A stretch of DNA of 44,227 nt from CAZTAO01 sp964611645 (GCA_964611645.1 CAZTAO010000039.1:1-44227); one strand, 5' to 3'; positions 35,219 through 43,756 are shown, numbered from the stretch's first letter. Program-made: numbers and translations. The notes: a model not told the origin generated them from the letters alone.

Positions 35219-36559
35219 CTAGGACCCTCCGTGCGACATCATTGACTTGATGGTCTGGTAGCCCTGGTGGGCAATCAGATGGTCAAGCAGTACCAGGGCA
35301 GTGTAGTTCTCCGCGACCGGCCAAATCCGTCCTACAATGGTCGGATCACGCCGGGTTATTGCCGCCAGGTCGGTGTTTTCCAGGGTGTATTTGTCGATAG
35401 TCTTCTGAGGCCTGTCGATGGTCGGGGTCGGTTTGACGGCAAGGCGCACGACAATCGGCTGACCCGTGGCAAGTCCGCCAGTGATCCCTCCGGCGTTGTT
35501 CGATAGAAAACTCACACCGCCGTCCTCGGAGCGCATCTGGTCGTTGCTCTGATAGCCTGTCATGTTCTTCACGGCAAAACCTGCTCCAACTTCAACTCCC
35601 TTTACAGCGCCGATTCCGAGCATTCGGCCAAGTTCCGCGTCGAGCTTGTCAAAGACCGGCTCACCCAGTCCGGCTGGAACTCCCAGGGCAATCACTTCAA
35701 CAACACCGCCCGATGAATCGCCGGTTGCGGTGATGCGATTGGCTGCATCCATCATCTCGCGGGCCGCTTCCATATCCGGGCAATTAAGGATGTGATGCAC
35801 TCCGTACTTTCCGTTGATTTCCGCTTCTGTGCAAACTGGCGTCCTGCTTCGTATCTCATCTATCTCGTTCTCGATCTCGGCAAAGATCCGAGCTTTCTCC
35901 AGGAATCGCATGCCCATATTCAGCCGGCCTTTAACGTACAACTCCTGGTAGAACGGGTCCGTATCGTGGCGCATTTTCTTGTATGCCTCGGTATAGGCGA
36001 AAGCTGCCTCGTGATCAACCTCGGAGCACCTTACACTGGCGAGTTCCTTTACGTAGGAAAACACACGTATTCCGCAAGCAGCAAGAACCTTCTTTGCCAC
36101 GTAGCCCGCGGCCACGATGGTCGAAGTGTAGCGTCCGCTGAATATGCCGGCGCCAATGGCGTCGTCGTCCAGACCGTATTTCATGAATGAGGCATACGAC
36201 GCGTGCCCCGGCCTGGGTGTTCGGTTGGTGTCCTGATACTGCTTGACGTGTATGAAGTGACGATCCAGGTTGGGAATAAGGATCGTCAAGGGCGTTCCGT
36301 TGGTGTGATTCCTGTTACCCGCGCCCTCGATTGTGTCATCGGGGTTGAGTCCCGTGTAGATGATGGGCAGGTCCGGCTCTTTGCGCGGGCTGGACAGCTC
36401 ATCTGCCCCCGGCTTTCTCAGCAGAAGATCTCCGTACACTTCCTGCTCGGTCAGATACATTCCGGGCGGGACCCCCTGAATAAGGGAGGTCAGACCCTCT
36501 TGATACGATCCTCCAGACACCGAAACCTGGAAGAGTCTACCTAAATGGCAACCAATCAT
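35219..36559 (-). CDS. Atypical chorismate synthase homologue
   Basis: A 446-residue protein, longer than the usual 360-400. Kept family elements: LLRKPG and SSPRKEPD (compare RRRPGQS and TPRxExD), NHTNGTPLTILIPNLD, RPGHASYASFMKYG with the second catalytic His (119), SGRYTST with Arg143, NNAGGITGGLATGQPIVVRL, AVKPTPTI and RRDPTIVGRIWPVAE with the catalytic Asp. Lost: the N-terminal GESHG, with the first catalytic His, replaced by SVSGGSYQEG, and the GGGRSSARET loop reduced to GAGIFSGRYT. Chorismate synthase removes phosphate from EPSP on reduced FMN; this variant probably uses a different substrate. No shikimate gene is in the window. AGGAGG precedes its ATG. The neighbours (aminotransferase upstream, phosphatase downstream) suggest a small-molecule pathway. 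Confidence 0.85.
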   Translation of the reverse strand: MIGCHLGRLFQVSVSGGSYQEGLTSLIQGVPPGMYLTEQEVYGDLLLRKPGADELSSPRKEPDLPIIYTGLNPDDTIEGAGNRNHTNGTPLTILIPNLDRHFIHVKQYQDTNRTPRPGHASYASFMKYGLDDDAIGAGIFSGRYTSTIVAAGYVAKKVLAACGIRVFSYVKELASVRCSEVDHEAAFAYTEAYKKMRHDTDPFYQELYVKGRLNMGMRFLEKARIFAEIENEIDEIRSRTPVCTEAEINGKYGVHHILNCPDMEAAREMMDAANRITATGDSSGGVVEVIALGVPAGLGEPVFDKLDAELGRMLGIGAVKGVEVGAGFAVKNMTGYQSNDQMRSEDGGVSFLSNNAGGITGGLATGQPIVVRLAVKPTPTIDRPQKTIDKYTLENTDLAAITRRDPTIVGRIWPVAENYTALVLLDHLIAHQGYQTIKSMMSHGGS

Positions 36560-36583
36560 AACTGCTATCCTCCTATTGCAAGC

Positions 36584-37948
36584 CTACGCGCTGGCTCGCA
36601 TTTCCCTTGCGGCTTCCGCCATCACGCGGTAAAGCTCCGGTAGTTCGTCGAGTTCCACCGCCGAAAACGCCACCCTGATGTCGCTCTCGTCGTCTGCAAT
36701 AACACCGATGCCGTGCTTCTCTAGCAGGTGGATTCGGTAGGCTTCGGCGACCACGTGCTTCAGCTTGAGGCACATGAAGTAGCCTGAGTTGAATGGATAA
36801 GTCTCCCACACGTCACCAAACTCCGCCGCGCTCAGGATCTCCATGGCTTTTATGGCTCTGGCTTCCAGTATGTCGCGCTTTTCCCGATGCTCCGCTGCAA
36901 CTGCATCGCTGGATAAAGCTCTCGCCAGCACAGACTGCGCTGGCTGGGAGCAGTTGGAGATTGCACTCCGAATGGCCCCGGCGGCTTTCTTTTCAAGAGC
37001 GCCGTAGAGCTTCTCTTGGCTCGTGGACGCCCGTGTGGCGAAAGTCAGCATACCAGTCCTGAAACCCCAGACGAACTGCTCTTTGGTTGGTCCGTCCACT
37101 TTGACCGCAAGGATGCGCGCGTGGATACCGGCAAGGCGGGCGAACATCGATTCCTGTAGCACCTCCTCGCCGTAGAACAGACCAAAGTACGCATCATCCG
37201 ATACTACGACCAGATTGCAGCCGTTGTCGGCGGCTTCGACCAACACCTTGGTGACAGCATCGGCTTCATCCATAGTCACTGAATACCCCGTGGGGTTATT
37301 GGGGAAGTTGAGTACCACTATGGTCTTCCTGGCACCTGCGCGAGTGGCCAACGCCCGACGCAGCCCTTCCACGTTAAAGCCATCTGCCTTACCAAAGAAC
37401 GGATAAAGCGCCAATTGGGCCTGGAATCGGGCAGCATATAGCAGGTCGTAGTTCTCCCAGAACTTGTCCGGCAGAAGCACCATGTCACCCTTATCCACAA
37501 ACAGGTCGCCTACAAGGCTAAGAGCGTGGGTCACACCGCTGGTTACGATAGGCATGGAGAAGCTCTTGTCTGCCAAGCTAGGATTCTTGGCGAGTAGAAG
37601 ATCGCGCCACTTGGCACGCAAATCGGGACGGCCAGTGGCGGGTGCATACGTCAAAGCATCCGCAGGGCTCAGGCTTGGGAAGTGCTGCATTATGGATGGC
37701 AAGAACATAGGCTTACCGTTCTCTCTCGCTATGCCGATGGTGGCATCGAACCTGCTTGCTTTCTCCTTGGCTTCGGCGCTCTGACTCAGGATTCCCTTGG
37801 GAAAGTAGATTCTCCTGCCAAACTCAGACAGCATAACGAAAAGATGAGGGTTCTCGCTCTCAATGGTCTGATTGAGTTCCGAGGCCAGAGGTCGCACCTC
37901 ACTGCCCGGTTCTAGAAGTTCTATATGGTTGTTCATTGGCGGTTTCAT
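36584..37948 (-). CDS. Class I/II PLP-dependent aminotransferase
   Basis: A 454-residue fold-type I aminotransferase. YAPATGRPDLR, VTSGVTHALSLVGDLF, NFPNNPTGYS (214-223), VVVSDDAYFGLFYGEE with the PLP-binding Asp and Tyr, the probable Schiff-base Lys289 in VDGPTKEQFVWGFRTG and the late RVAFSAVELDELPELY are visible. It resembles the aspartate/aromatic aminotransferase group but is not close enough to name a substrate. The start ATG follows GAAAGGAA. The gene lies between the DRE-TIM enzyme (69 bp upstream) and the chorismate-synthase-like gene (24 bp downstream). It probably aminates or deaminates a keto acid made by the DRE-TIM enzyme. Confidence 0.9.
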   Translation of the reverse strand: MKPPMNNHIELLEPGSEVRPLASELNQTIESENPHLFVMLSEFGRRIYFPKGILSQSAEAKEKASRFDATIGIARENGKPMFLPSIMQHFPSLSPADALTYAPATGRPDLRAKWRDLLLAKNPSLADKSFSMPIVTSGVTHALSLVGDLFVDKGDMVLLPDKFWENYDLLYAARFQAQLALYPFFGKADGFNVEGLRRALATRAGARKTIVVLNFPNNPTGYSVTMDEADAVTKVLVEAADNGCNLVVVSDDAYFGLFYGEEVLQESMFARLAGIHARILAVKVDGPTKEQFVWGFRTGMLTFATRASTSQEKLYGALEKKAAGAIRSAISNCSQPAQSVLARALSSDAVAAEHREKRDILEARAIKAMEILSAAEFGDVWETYPFNSGYFMCLKLKHVVAEAYRIHLLEKHGIGVIADDESDIRVAFSAVELDELPELYRVMAEAAREMRASA

Positions 37949-38017
37949 TTCCTTTCTCGTCTCCGAATATCAAGGCCCCTTTTATCTCACACGCTGGCCA
38001 TGAGTTGCATACGTCGC

Positions 38018-39847
38018 CTATCCATCCGTGCTCAACGACTCCATCCTGGCCAGATCCTCAAACCGCATATCCGCACCAAGCACTCCCTTGATCTCGTCGG
38101 TCAGAGGATCGTGGATCGGCGCGGAGACGGTCAGGCATAGCGCGCCGGTAATCCGGGACTTGTAAAAGTCGGATACAAACAAATCCTTGTGCTTTATGGC
38201 ACCGATAAACCAGTCTCTACCTGAGAAGTCTTCCTCCTCCAAGTGCAACGAGTCGAACTGCTCCTTGTACTCTGCCTGTGTAATGTTCTTGGTGATCTTC
38301 CGGCCATTCGGATCCACTACATAGACAAACTGGATGAACTTGTGGTGCCTGACCTCCTCCCCCAGTAGTCTCCCCATAGCATCCGCGTCGTTGTGCAGAC
38401 GCTCCAACCAGTGTGCCAAATCAAGAACGACCTTCTCCGACAGGGTAGTGGCCCTATCCCGCAAACGGTCGAAGTCAGACTTGAAGTACTCAGGCAGGTG
38501 CATCCGAGACTGCACAAGCATCTCCTCATTCGATATGCTGGTCACGCGGCCTTCAGCATACTGTTGCTCAACCCATTCTCCTATGGTGCTGAGTCCCGGA
38601 TGCTTCTTATCGATCCTGTTGTCGCCCTTGAGTCCAATGTAGGAGTTTACCCAGTGGGATATGCCTGCTGTCCCGGACTTGTCGGTGACGTTGACCCCAA
38701 CAGGTCGATTCAGAATGGCGCTGGTGTCAAATATGTTGTATATTTCCTCGTCTTTGAGCATTCCGTCGGAATGGATACCGGCGCTGGTCGTATTGAAACT
38801 GTCTCCAACGAATGGATAGCCTGAAGGAACCTCGGCCTTGATTTCGTGCTTGTAGTAGTTGGCGATTTCTGTGATCACACGGGTGTCAATGCCATTGGCA
38901 TCGCCACTAATACCCATATACTCAATCACTAACCCCTCGATGGGCGGGTTGCCTGTGCGTTCTCCATAGCCGAGCAGAGTACCGTTCGCCGCGCAGCATC
39001 CGTATAGCCACGCCGCATGCGCGTTGACCAATACTTTGTGGAAATCGTTGTGACCGTGCCACTCCAGCCACTCGCTCGGAACTCCACATTCATGGATAAG
39101 CGCATGCACCATTTTGGGAACACTGCGGGGCAAGGCCGCTTCGGCGTAGGGAAGCCCGTAGCCCATGGTGTCGCACATCCGGATCTTGACGATCTTCCCA
39201 GAGTCGTGCGCCAGTGTCATCAGCTTCTGAACGAACGGGAATATAAAGCCGTGGAAGTCGGCGCGGGTGATATCCTCGAGATGACATCGCACGGCGTCAA
39301 GGCCCGATTCCAGAGCGGTTGTTACGAGTCCCAGGTAGTCGTCCATTACCTCGCTGCGCGTTTTTCCGAACTTTTGGAAGATGTGGTAGTCGGAAGCGGA
39401 CGTGAGTATGCCTGTCTCCTTAAGCCCCATCTGGCGAACGAGTTCGAAGTCGCGTTTGTTGGCCCGAATCCAGCCGGTCACCTTGGGAAACTCGTAGCCG
39501 CGCTCCAGACACTTCTCGACTGCCGCCCTGTCTTTTGTGCTGTAAAGGAAGAACTCGCTAGCCTTTATTACGCCATTCGGTCCGCCGAGTCGGTGCAGCA
39601 TGTCAAACAGATCGACCGTCTGTGCAACCGTGTAAGGAGGCCGGGCCTGTTGTCCATCCCTAAATGTGGTATCCGTGATGAATATATCCTTGGGACAGTT
39701 CATCGGCACATGGTAGTGGTCGAACAACGTGCGCGGAACCTGGGTGTAGGGAAACATGTCGCGCACGAGGTTCGGCTCAGAGATATCATTCAGACTGTGG
39801 TCCTGCCTGGTCGTTAGCAGCCCCGTTATTGGATCAAGGAAGTACAT
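38018..39847 (-). CDS. DRE-TIM metallolyase (homocitrate/isopropylmalate synthase type) fused to a Cache-like domain
   Basis: A 609-residue protein. Residues about 50-400 form a DRE-TIM barrel: ITDTTFRDGQQARPP (metal and catalytic Arg-Asp, 58-72), MCDTMGYGLP, WHGHNDFHKVL (264-268, metal His pair), GYGERTGNPPIEGL and FNTTSAGIHSDGM. This family condenses acyl-CoA with alpha-keto acids or carries out related aldol reactions. The usual LeuA-type regulatory domain is absent. Instead residues about 500-605 read as a Cache/PAS-like sensor: FVYVVDPNGRKITKNI, GRDWFIGAIKHKDLFVSDFY and SRITGALCLTVSAPIHDPLT followed by KGVLGADMRFEDL. Cache domains are normally extracytoplasmic and bind small ligands; here no membrane helix exists, so it may act as an allosteric ligand site. 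The start is 6 bp after purE, with GGAAAGGAG upstream. Confidence 0.85.
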   Translation of the reverse strand: MYFLDPITGLLTTRQDHSLNDISEPNLVRDMFPYTQVPRTLFDHYHVPMNCPKDIFITDTTFRDGQQARPPYTVAQTVDLFDMLHRLGGPNGVIKASEFFLYSTKDRAAVEKCLERGYEFPKVTGWIRANKRDFELVRQMGLKETGILTSASDYHIFQKFGKTRSEVMDDYLGLVTTALESGLDAVRCHLEDITRADFHGFIFPFVQKLMTLAHDSGKIVKIRMCDTMGYGLPYAEAALPRSVPKMVHALIHECGVPSEWLEWHGHNDFHKVLVNAHAAWLYGCCAANGTLLGYGERTGNPPIEGLVIEYMGISGDANGIDTRVITEIANYYKHEIKAEVPSGYPFVGDSFNTTSAGIHSDGMLKDEEIYNIFDTSAILNRPVGVNVTDKSGTAGISHWVNSYIGLKGDNRIDKKHPGLSTIGEWVEQQYAEGRVTSISNEEMLVQSRMHLPEYFKSDFDRLRDRATTLSEKVVLDLAHWLERLHNDADAMGRLLGEEVRHHKFIQFVYVVDPNGRKITKNITQAEYKEQFDSLHLEEEDFSGRDWFIGAIKHKDLFVSDFYKSRITGALCLTVSAPIHDPLTDEIKGVLGADMRFEDLARMESLSTDG

Positions 39848-39853
39848 GACTAA

Positions 39854-40393
39854 TCACTGCTCCTTTCCGTCCGAGTTGTCGTTGCTGGCTACGCAAGCTG
39901 CCACAACTTCTGCGTCTGCCAACTCGACCTCTTTCTGCATCTCCTGCCTATATGCTTCGAGTTTCCCGACCAAGTCCTGCCTATATAGAGCAAGCATGGA
40001 CACCGCAAGCAACGCTGCGTTGATTGCACCCGCCTTGCCGATAGCAGTGGTTGCGACAGGGATTCCGCCGGGCATTTGCACAGTGGAAAGCAGAGAATCG
40101 AGTCCACCCAAGTCAGAGGTCACCATTGGGATGCCGATTACAGGGAGAGTGGTGAGCGAAGCCATAACACCTGCAAGATGCGCTGCTTTGCCAGCTCCAG
40201 CTATGATGACCTTTACCCCGCGACTCCTCGCGTTTCTGCCGAACTGATGTGCAATCTCAGGAGTGCGATGTGCTGAGATGACTCTTAGTTCATAAGGGAC
40301 ATCAAACTGCTCCATGATCTTGGCCGCGTTAGACATGATTTCAAGATCAGTCTTGCTTCCCATGACGATAGATACGAGTGGTTGTTCGGACAT
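39854..40393 (-). CDS. purE: PurE-type N5-CAIR mutase family protein
   Basis: A 179-residue class I PurE homologue. VSIVMGSKTDLEIMSNAAKI, YELRVISAHRTPEIAHQFGR, VKVIIAGAGKAAHLAGVMAS, LPVIGIPMVTSDLGGLDSLL and QMPGGIPVATTAIGKAGAIN keep the active-site SAHRTP and GAGKAAHL loops. PurE converts N5-carboxyaminoimidazole ribonucleotide to CAIR in purine synthesis. There is no purK or other pur gene here; it sits between the transporter and the DRE-TIM gene with 9- and 6-bp gaps, so it may have been recruited as a carboxy-transfer enzyme for this pathway. AGGAGGGACAA precedes the ATG. Sequence alone does not distinguish housekeeping from recruited roles. Confidence 0.9.
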   Translation of the reverse strand: MSEQPLVSIVMGSKTDLEIMSNAAKIMEQFDVPYELRVISAHRTPEIAHQFGRNARSRGVKVIIAGAGKAAHLAGVMASLTTLPVIGIPMVTSDLGGLDSLLSTVQMPGGIPVATTAIGKAGAINAALLAVSMLALYRQDLVGKLEAYRQEMQKEVELADAEVVAACVASNDNSDGKEQ

Positions 40394-40402
40394 TTGTCCC
40401 TC

Positions 40403-41692
40403 CTATGTTGAACTCCTGGTCCGGCAATGCTGGCCAGCGCGCGAGTCGAGACATTCCCGACTTGAAATTCTTCGTGCAAGCAGAGTGGTTGCTATAATTC
40501 CGGAAGCAACGATGATCGCAGCTACCACCATGGCGGCCAAATAGCTACCAGTTTTGTCGAAAAGCGCTCCACCGACGGGGGGGCCCATGATTCCCGAAAA
40601 CCCGTAAGCCAGGAAGATTATCGGATAAACGTTGCCTATGGCGTGGGGTCCATACTCCGCTGAAACCTCGGCAGCGTATACCACAAAACAGGCTCCGAAG
40701 CCTAAGCCCACAAGCGCGGCAGCCAGTGCAAAGGTCGGCCCTGAGGACGCAGACGGAAGAAGCACGACAACTGCCATACACAACACCGCCAGAGAGAGTG
40801 GGATTACACTCCGACCAATCTTGTCATACACTGCTCCCCAAAGAACTCTTCCGGCTGTATTGCCGACAGCCAGAGTGACAATAGCCAAACCTGCTTCCTG
40901 GGGGTTGAGCCCTGCGGATACGCCAATCGGCTTGATATTGCCGACCACCATCAGACCTGCAAACGTGCCGCAGAACATGCCTGATGCAAGAGACCAGAAC
41001 CCGCCGTGGCACAAGAGCCGCCGCAGTGAAACGCCTACCTGTGGCTGTTGGGATGTCTCCTTGGGAACACGCAACAGCATAGCACAACCTACTAGCACCG
41101 CTCCGTATGCCAATCCGACTACACGGAATACCTCCAGGACGTTGCTCCCTCGCTCGATAAGGGCGCCTGCCAGCAGGGACAGCAGGACGGCTCCCCCGCC
41201 GAAGCCTGCCACCGCCAAGCCAGTGACGAGCCCCTTTGATTGTGGAAACCACTTAACGCAGGTAGCCAATGGGCACACATAGCAAAACCCTATACCTGCT
41301 CCGCCAATGATTCCGATTCCCAGGAGCAGGAGTGGAAAAGCTCCACCCGAGATAGATGCCAGCACGTAGCCACAGCCGAACATCAACCCACCAATTGTGG
41401 CGACTAATCGTGGCCCTCGTTTCTCCATCAACCTGCCGGCGAAGACCATCGTCACCGTGAAAGCGGCGAACATGACGCCAAAGATGATCTGCGTCTGCGC
41501 GGTACTCAGTCCGTAAGCAGAGCGCAAAGGGGTGACAAAGACGCTCCAAGCGTAAACGCCACCCAGGCATAGCTGGATGGCTACTGAAGCCGTCAGTATG
41601 AAGTAGCGATCCATACTGCGCACATTCCTTATGCATCCAACCTGTTGTTTCACGTCTGAGCTATGCAGGTTTTCGTCAGTCAGTCCCGTCAT
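40403..41692 (-). CDS. MFS transporter, oxalate/formate antiporter (OFA)-like
   Basis: A 429-residue membrane protein with 12 helices. YFILTASVAIQLCLGGVYAW and SVFVTPLRSAYGLSTAQTQI, GIGIIGGAGIGFCYVCPLAT, CVKWFPQSKGLVTGLAVAGF and GLAIVTLAVGNTAGRVLWGA match the OFA family that exchanges small mono- or dicarboxylates. The last 20 residues are soluble and rich in Arg, Ser and Cys. The ATG at 41692 lacks a close ribosome-binding site; a second ATG at 41614 (MDRYFIL), just before helix 1 and behind AAGGA, is an equally good start. Second gene of the operon; likely exports or imports a carboxylate belonging to the pathway. Confidence 0.9.
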   Translation of the reverse strand: MTGLTDENLHSSDVKQQVGCIRNVRSMDRYFILTASVAIQLCLGGVYAWSVFVTPLRSAYGLSTAQTQIIFGVMFAAFTVTMVFAGRLMEKRGPRLVATIGGLMFGCGYVLASISGGAFPLLLLGIGIIGGAGIGFCYVCPLATCVKWFPQSKGLVTGLAVAGFGGGAVLLSLLAGALIERGSNVLEVFRVVGLAYGAVLVGCAMLLRVPKETSQQPQVGVSLRRLLCHGGFWSLASGMFCGTFAGLMVVGNIKPIGVSAGLNPQEAGLAIVTLAVGNTAGRVLWGAVYDKIGRSVIPLSLAVLCMAVVVLLPSASSGPTFALAAALVGLGFGACFVVYAAEVSAEYGPHAIGNVYPIIFLAYGFSGIMGPPVGGALFDKTGSYLAAMVVAAIIVASGIIATTLLARRISSRECLDSRAGQHCRTRSST

Positions 41693-41738
41693 TCCCTGGT
41701 GCTCTTTCCTGAAGTAATTGATCCGACGATGACACTCC

Positions 41739-43511
41739 TCACTTTCCCGAACCTTCTGATATGAGTTGAAAAAGCGCCGTTGCAGCCTGTTGTGGCCCTG
41801 ACGCCTCGTATCCGTCCATTCCTAGACGCGTGCGCAGTTGGCCAACAAAGACCCCAGCACTGTAGGCGGCTTCAAATGTCGTCTGTGCGAGCTCTTCGTG
41901 CAATTGCTGGTATTGTGGAGGCCCGAAGATATTGGCAAAGTAGCTATGTACCAGCCCTGTCGACGTGGTTGTCCCTTTCGCCATAACGGCTCCATCCCGG
42001 AACTTCTCTAGTGCGCGTTCGGCGGTGGGCAAACGCTCTATGAGCGGGTGATCCTGGTCCACCTCCTCGTAGTTGTTGGCATACAATATGATGTCCACGG
42101 GGTACCCTCGGAGTACCTCATCCAATGTGGTGACCGGGATTATTACCCGCGCGTTCACCAGATGTGGGTTGTGGATAATCGCTCGGTCGATCTGACCGAA
42201 AGCGTAACCGTGTTGGAGATCGTCGAGTCGGATGAACGCGCCAATCTCAGTGCCATACCCGAGTAGCCTTCCGTCTTCGGCGATTTCCAGCGACCCCATG
42301 TCGTCGGCGATGATCCTGAGATCACGAATGTGTTTCTCGCCCAGTATGCGAAATGCCTCAAGGGATTCGCTCTTGCCAGCGGCGGTATCGCCAATCAGCA
42401 GGACGTTGGCAGACGCGCCATCCTTGAGCTCGATCCTGACCATCGCCCCGTGGTATGGCATTCTGCCACGCTTCATCATCACTATGTTATGAAGCGTCAA
42501 CACCATTTTCTTGAGGTAGCCGAAGTAACCGAAGCGATCCTCGTCCGGTACCGCAGCCACCATCATGCTATTCTCCTCGTCATCATAGAAGACTGTCGGG
42601 AGGTCTCCGAAGCGGGCCAGTCCTTTGGCTGGCGCTCCGTATAGGTAGATGGCATCCGGACCTGCAGCGATCTGCTCGTCAGTTGCGAGTTCAAAAAGGT
42701 TCGCCAGGGAGCATCCGAGGCCAATGAACTTCTGATGGAAGTACACGAACACGACCAGCGGCCCAACCTGTGCCGGGTAGCATAGCCACTTTCCCTTATC
42801 CAACGTCAACCCAAGGAGAGGATTGTCTTCGACTCTCTGGAATTGCCCTGTTCGCTTGTTCACGGGCGGAGTGAGAATCAAGGGTGGGTTGAGAAGAACC
42901 TGTCGGATAAATGGTATCTCCTCAAGAAGATCGGAGTAGGCTGCGGGCGTCCTCCAAGGCTTCTCTGTCGCAATCAGTGCGACCTCGCATCCGGCCGACA
43001 CCTGCCGGTATACCCGCGGGTGGTCTCCCGTTATGTTCTCGCAGATGTCTCTATACAGGGCGCGGACCATATGCGTTAGCTGTTCCACGGTTGCATTGAA
43101 CGTGCGGTACGGACGCTGGTCGTGGCCGTCGGGGCCTTGCTCCGAATGGCAGACCATAAACCGGTCGAAAGAACGCCAGTGATTGTAGAGTCCCTCCACC
43201 AGTTGGTGAAGAGCCTTGCGCTGGCCAAGGTAGCCATCTGCGTGGGGCAATACCTTCACGACTTGCTCCAGAGGCACTATTGCAAGAGCGCGCAGCAGAG
43301 CTACGAGGCGGGGTAAATGGATGGCGTCTTCAGCATCCGCGCACAACTGATCCAGGAGCGGCGAGTCGTGTTCCCGCAACTCCGCGATATAGCGCTCGAC
43401 TACGACCTCAAACGCATCGCTCGAGGCAAGCTCACGAGTGTTAGAGCAGATCACTCCATTGGTGTGCAAGATAAGTTGGTTGGATTCTTGTTCCAGACTC
43501 TTAGTTAGCAC
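41739..43511 (-). CDS. PEP carboxykinase / HPr kinase superfamily P-loop protein
   Basis: A 590-residue cytoplasmic protein, first in the operon. I start it at GTG 43511, as GGAGGATCTGCC lies directly before it; the frame is open 64 codons further but those codons run through the leader terminator. The N-terminal half is helical then mixed (LILTPPVNKRTGQFQRVEDN, GLGCSLANLFELATDEQIAA). The C-terminal half has MPYHGAMVRI, the P-loop LLIGDTAAGKSESLEAF (Lys380) and LRIIADDMGSLEIAEDG (kinase-2 Asp pair), as in ATP-type PEP carboxykinase and HprK. The P-loop GDTAAGKSES is closer to HprK (GKSE) than to PckA (GTGKTT). It could be a PEP carboxykinase variant supplying PEP or oxaloacetate, or a kinase for a small molecule or protein. 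Confidence 0.8.
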   Translation of the reverse strand: MLTKSLEQESNQLILHTNGVICSNTRELASSDAFEVVVERYIAELREHDSPLLDQLCADAEDAIHLPRLVALLRALAIVPLEQVVKVLPHADGYLGQRKALHQLVEGLYNHWRSFDRFMVCHSEQGPDGHDQRPYRTFNATVEQLTHMVRALYRDICENITGDHPRVYRQVSAGCEVALIATEKPWRTPAAYSDLLEEIPFIRQVLLNPPLILTPPVNKRTGQFQRVEDNPLLGLTLDKGKWLCYPAQVGPLVVFVYFHQKFIGLGCSLANLFELATDEQIAAGPDAIYLYGAPAKGLARFGDLPTVFYDDEENSMMVAAVPDEDRFGYFGYLKKMVLTLHNIVMMKRGRMPYHGAMVRIELKDGASANVLLIGDTAAGKSESLEAFRILGEKHIRDLRIIADDMGSLEIAEDGRLLGYGTEIGAFIRLDDLQHGYAFGQIDRAIIHNPHLVNARVIIPVTTLDEVLRGYPVDIILYANNYEEVDQDHPLIERLPTAERALEKFRDGAVMAKGTTTSTGLVHSYFANIFGPPQYQQLHEELAQTTFEAAYSAGVFVGQLRTRLGMDGYEASGPQQAATALFQLISEGSGK

Positions 43512-43561
43512 GGCAGATCCTCCGTCTCCGGATACATTCAGTGATTTCCTGGTTGACCGAC

Positions 43562-43603
43562 AAAAAAAGCCGCACACCGCCATGTTCCGTGGCAGTGTCC
43601 GGC
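43562..43603 (-). terminator. Strong intrinsic terminator in the operon leader
   Basis: On the minus strand GCCGGACACTGCCA pairs with TGGCGGTGTGCGGC (14 positions, one G-G mismatch and one G-U) around a 7-nt loop, followed by TTTTTTT. It lies about 150 nt after the inferred transcription start and 50 nt before the first gene's GTG, so it can act as an attenuator. It might instead end the DUF2294 transcript. Confidence 0.75.
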
Positions 43604-43712
43604 ATTCGCTTTCGACCACAACCTCTTGGATCCTGGTCGAACTCGGTTGCATCCATACATGCAAAAAGACCGCACAACGATACAACAATCGTTGACGGCC
43701 CACATCACAGCA

Positions 43713-43727
43713 GGTAGATAATCTACC
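43713..43727. promoter_or_regulatory. 15-bp palindrome, candidate operator or leader hairpin
   Basis: GGTAGATAATCTACC is a perfect palindrome around a central A, extended by flanking AGCAGG (43709-43714) and CCTGCT (43729-43734). It lies about 30 bp downstream of the -10 element, where a repressor would block transcription; in RNA it would form a hairpin. Confidence 0.45.
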
Positions 43728-43756
43728 CCCTGCTCGTCTGCACTTATTACAGCATT

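Noticed and set aside
35219..36559. Ordinary shikimate-pathway aroC
   Set aside because: The GESHG motif is missing, the protein is longer than usual, and no other aro gene is nearby, so the gene symbol was withheld.
43562..43700. T-box riboswitch in the operon leader
   Set aside because: The segment TGGCGGTGTGCGGC is loosely like the T-box sequence, but the conserved GGGTGGNACCGCG order is absent and it is the 3' arm of a terminator, not an antiterminator strand.
43536..43703. Cys- and Trp-containing leader peptide (starting MWAVNDCCIVV)
   Set aside because: An ATG-started frame spans the leader, but there is no ribosome-binding site and no run of one amino-acid codon as in classical attenuation peptides.
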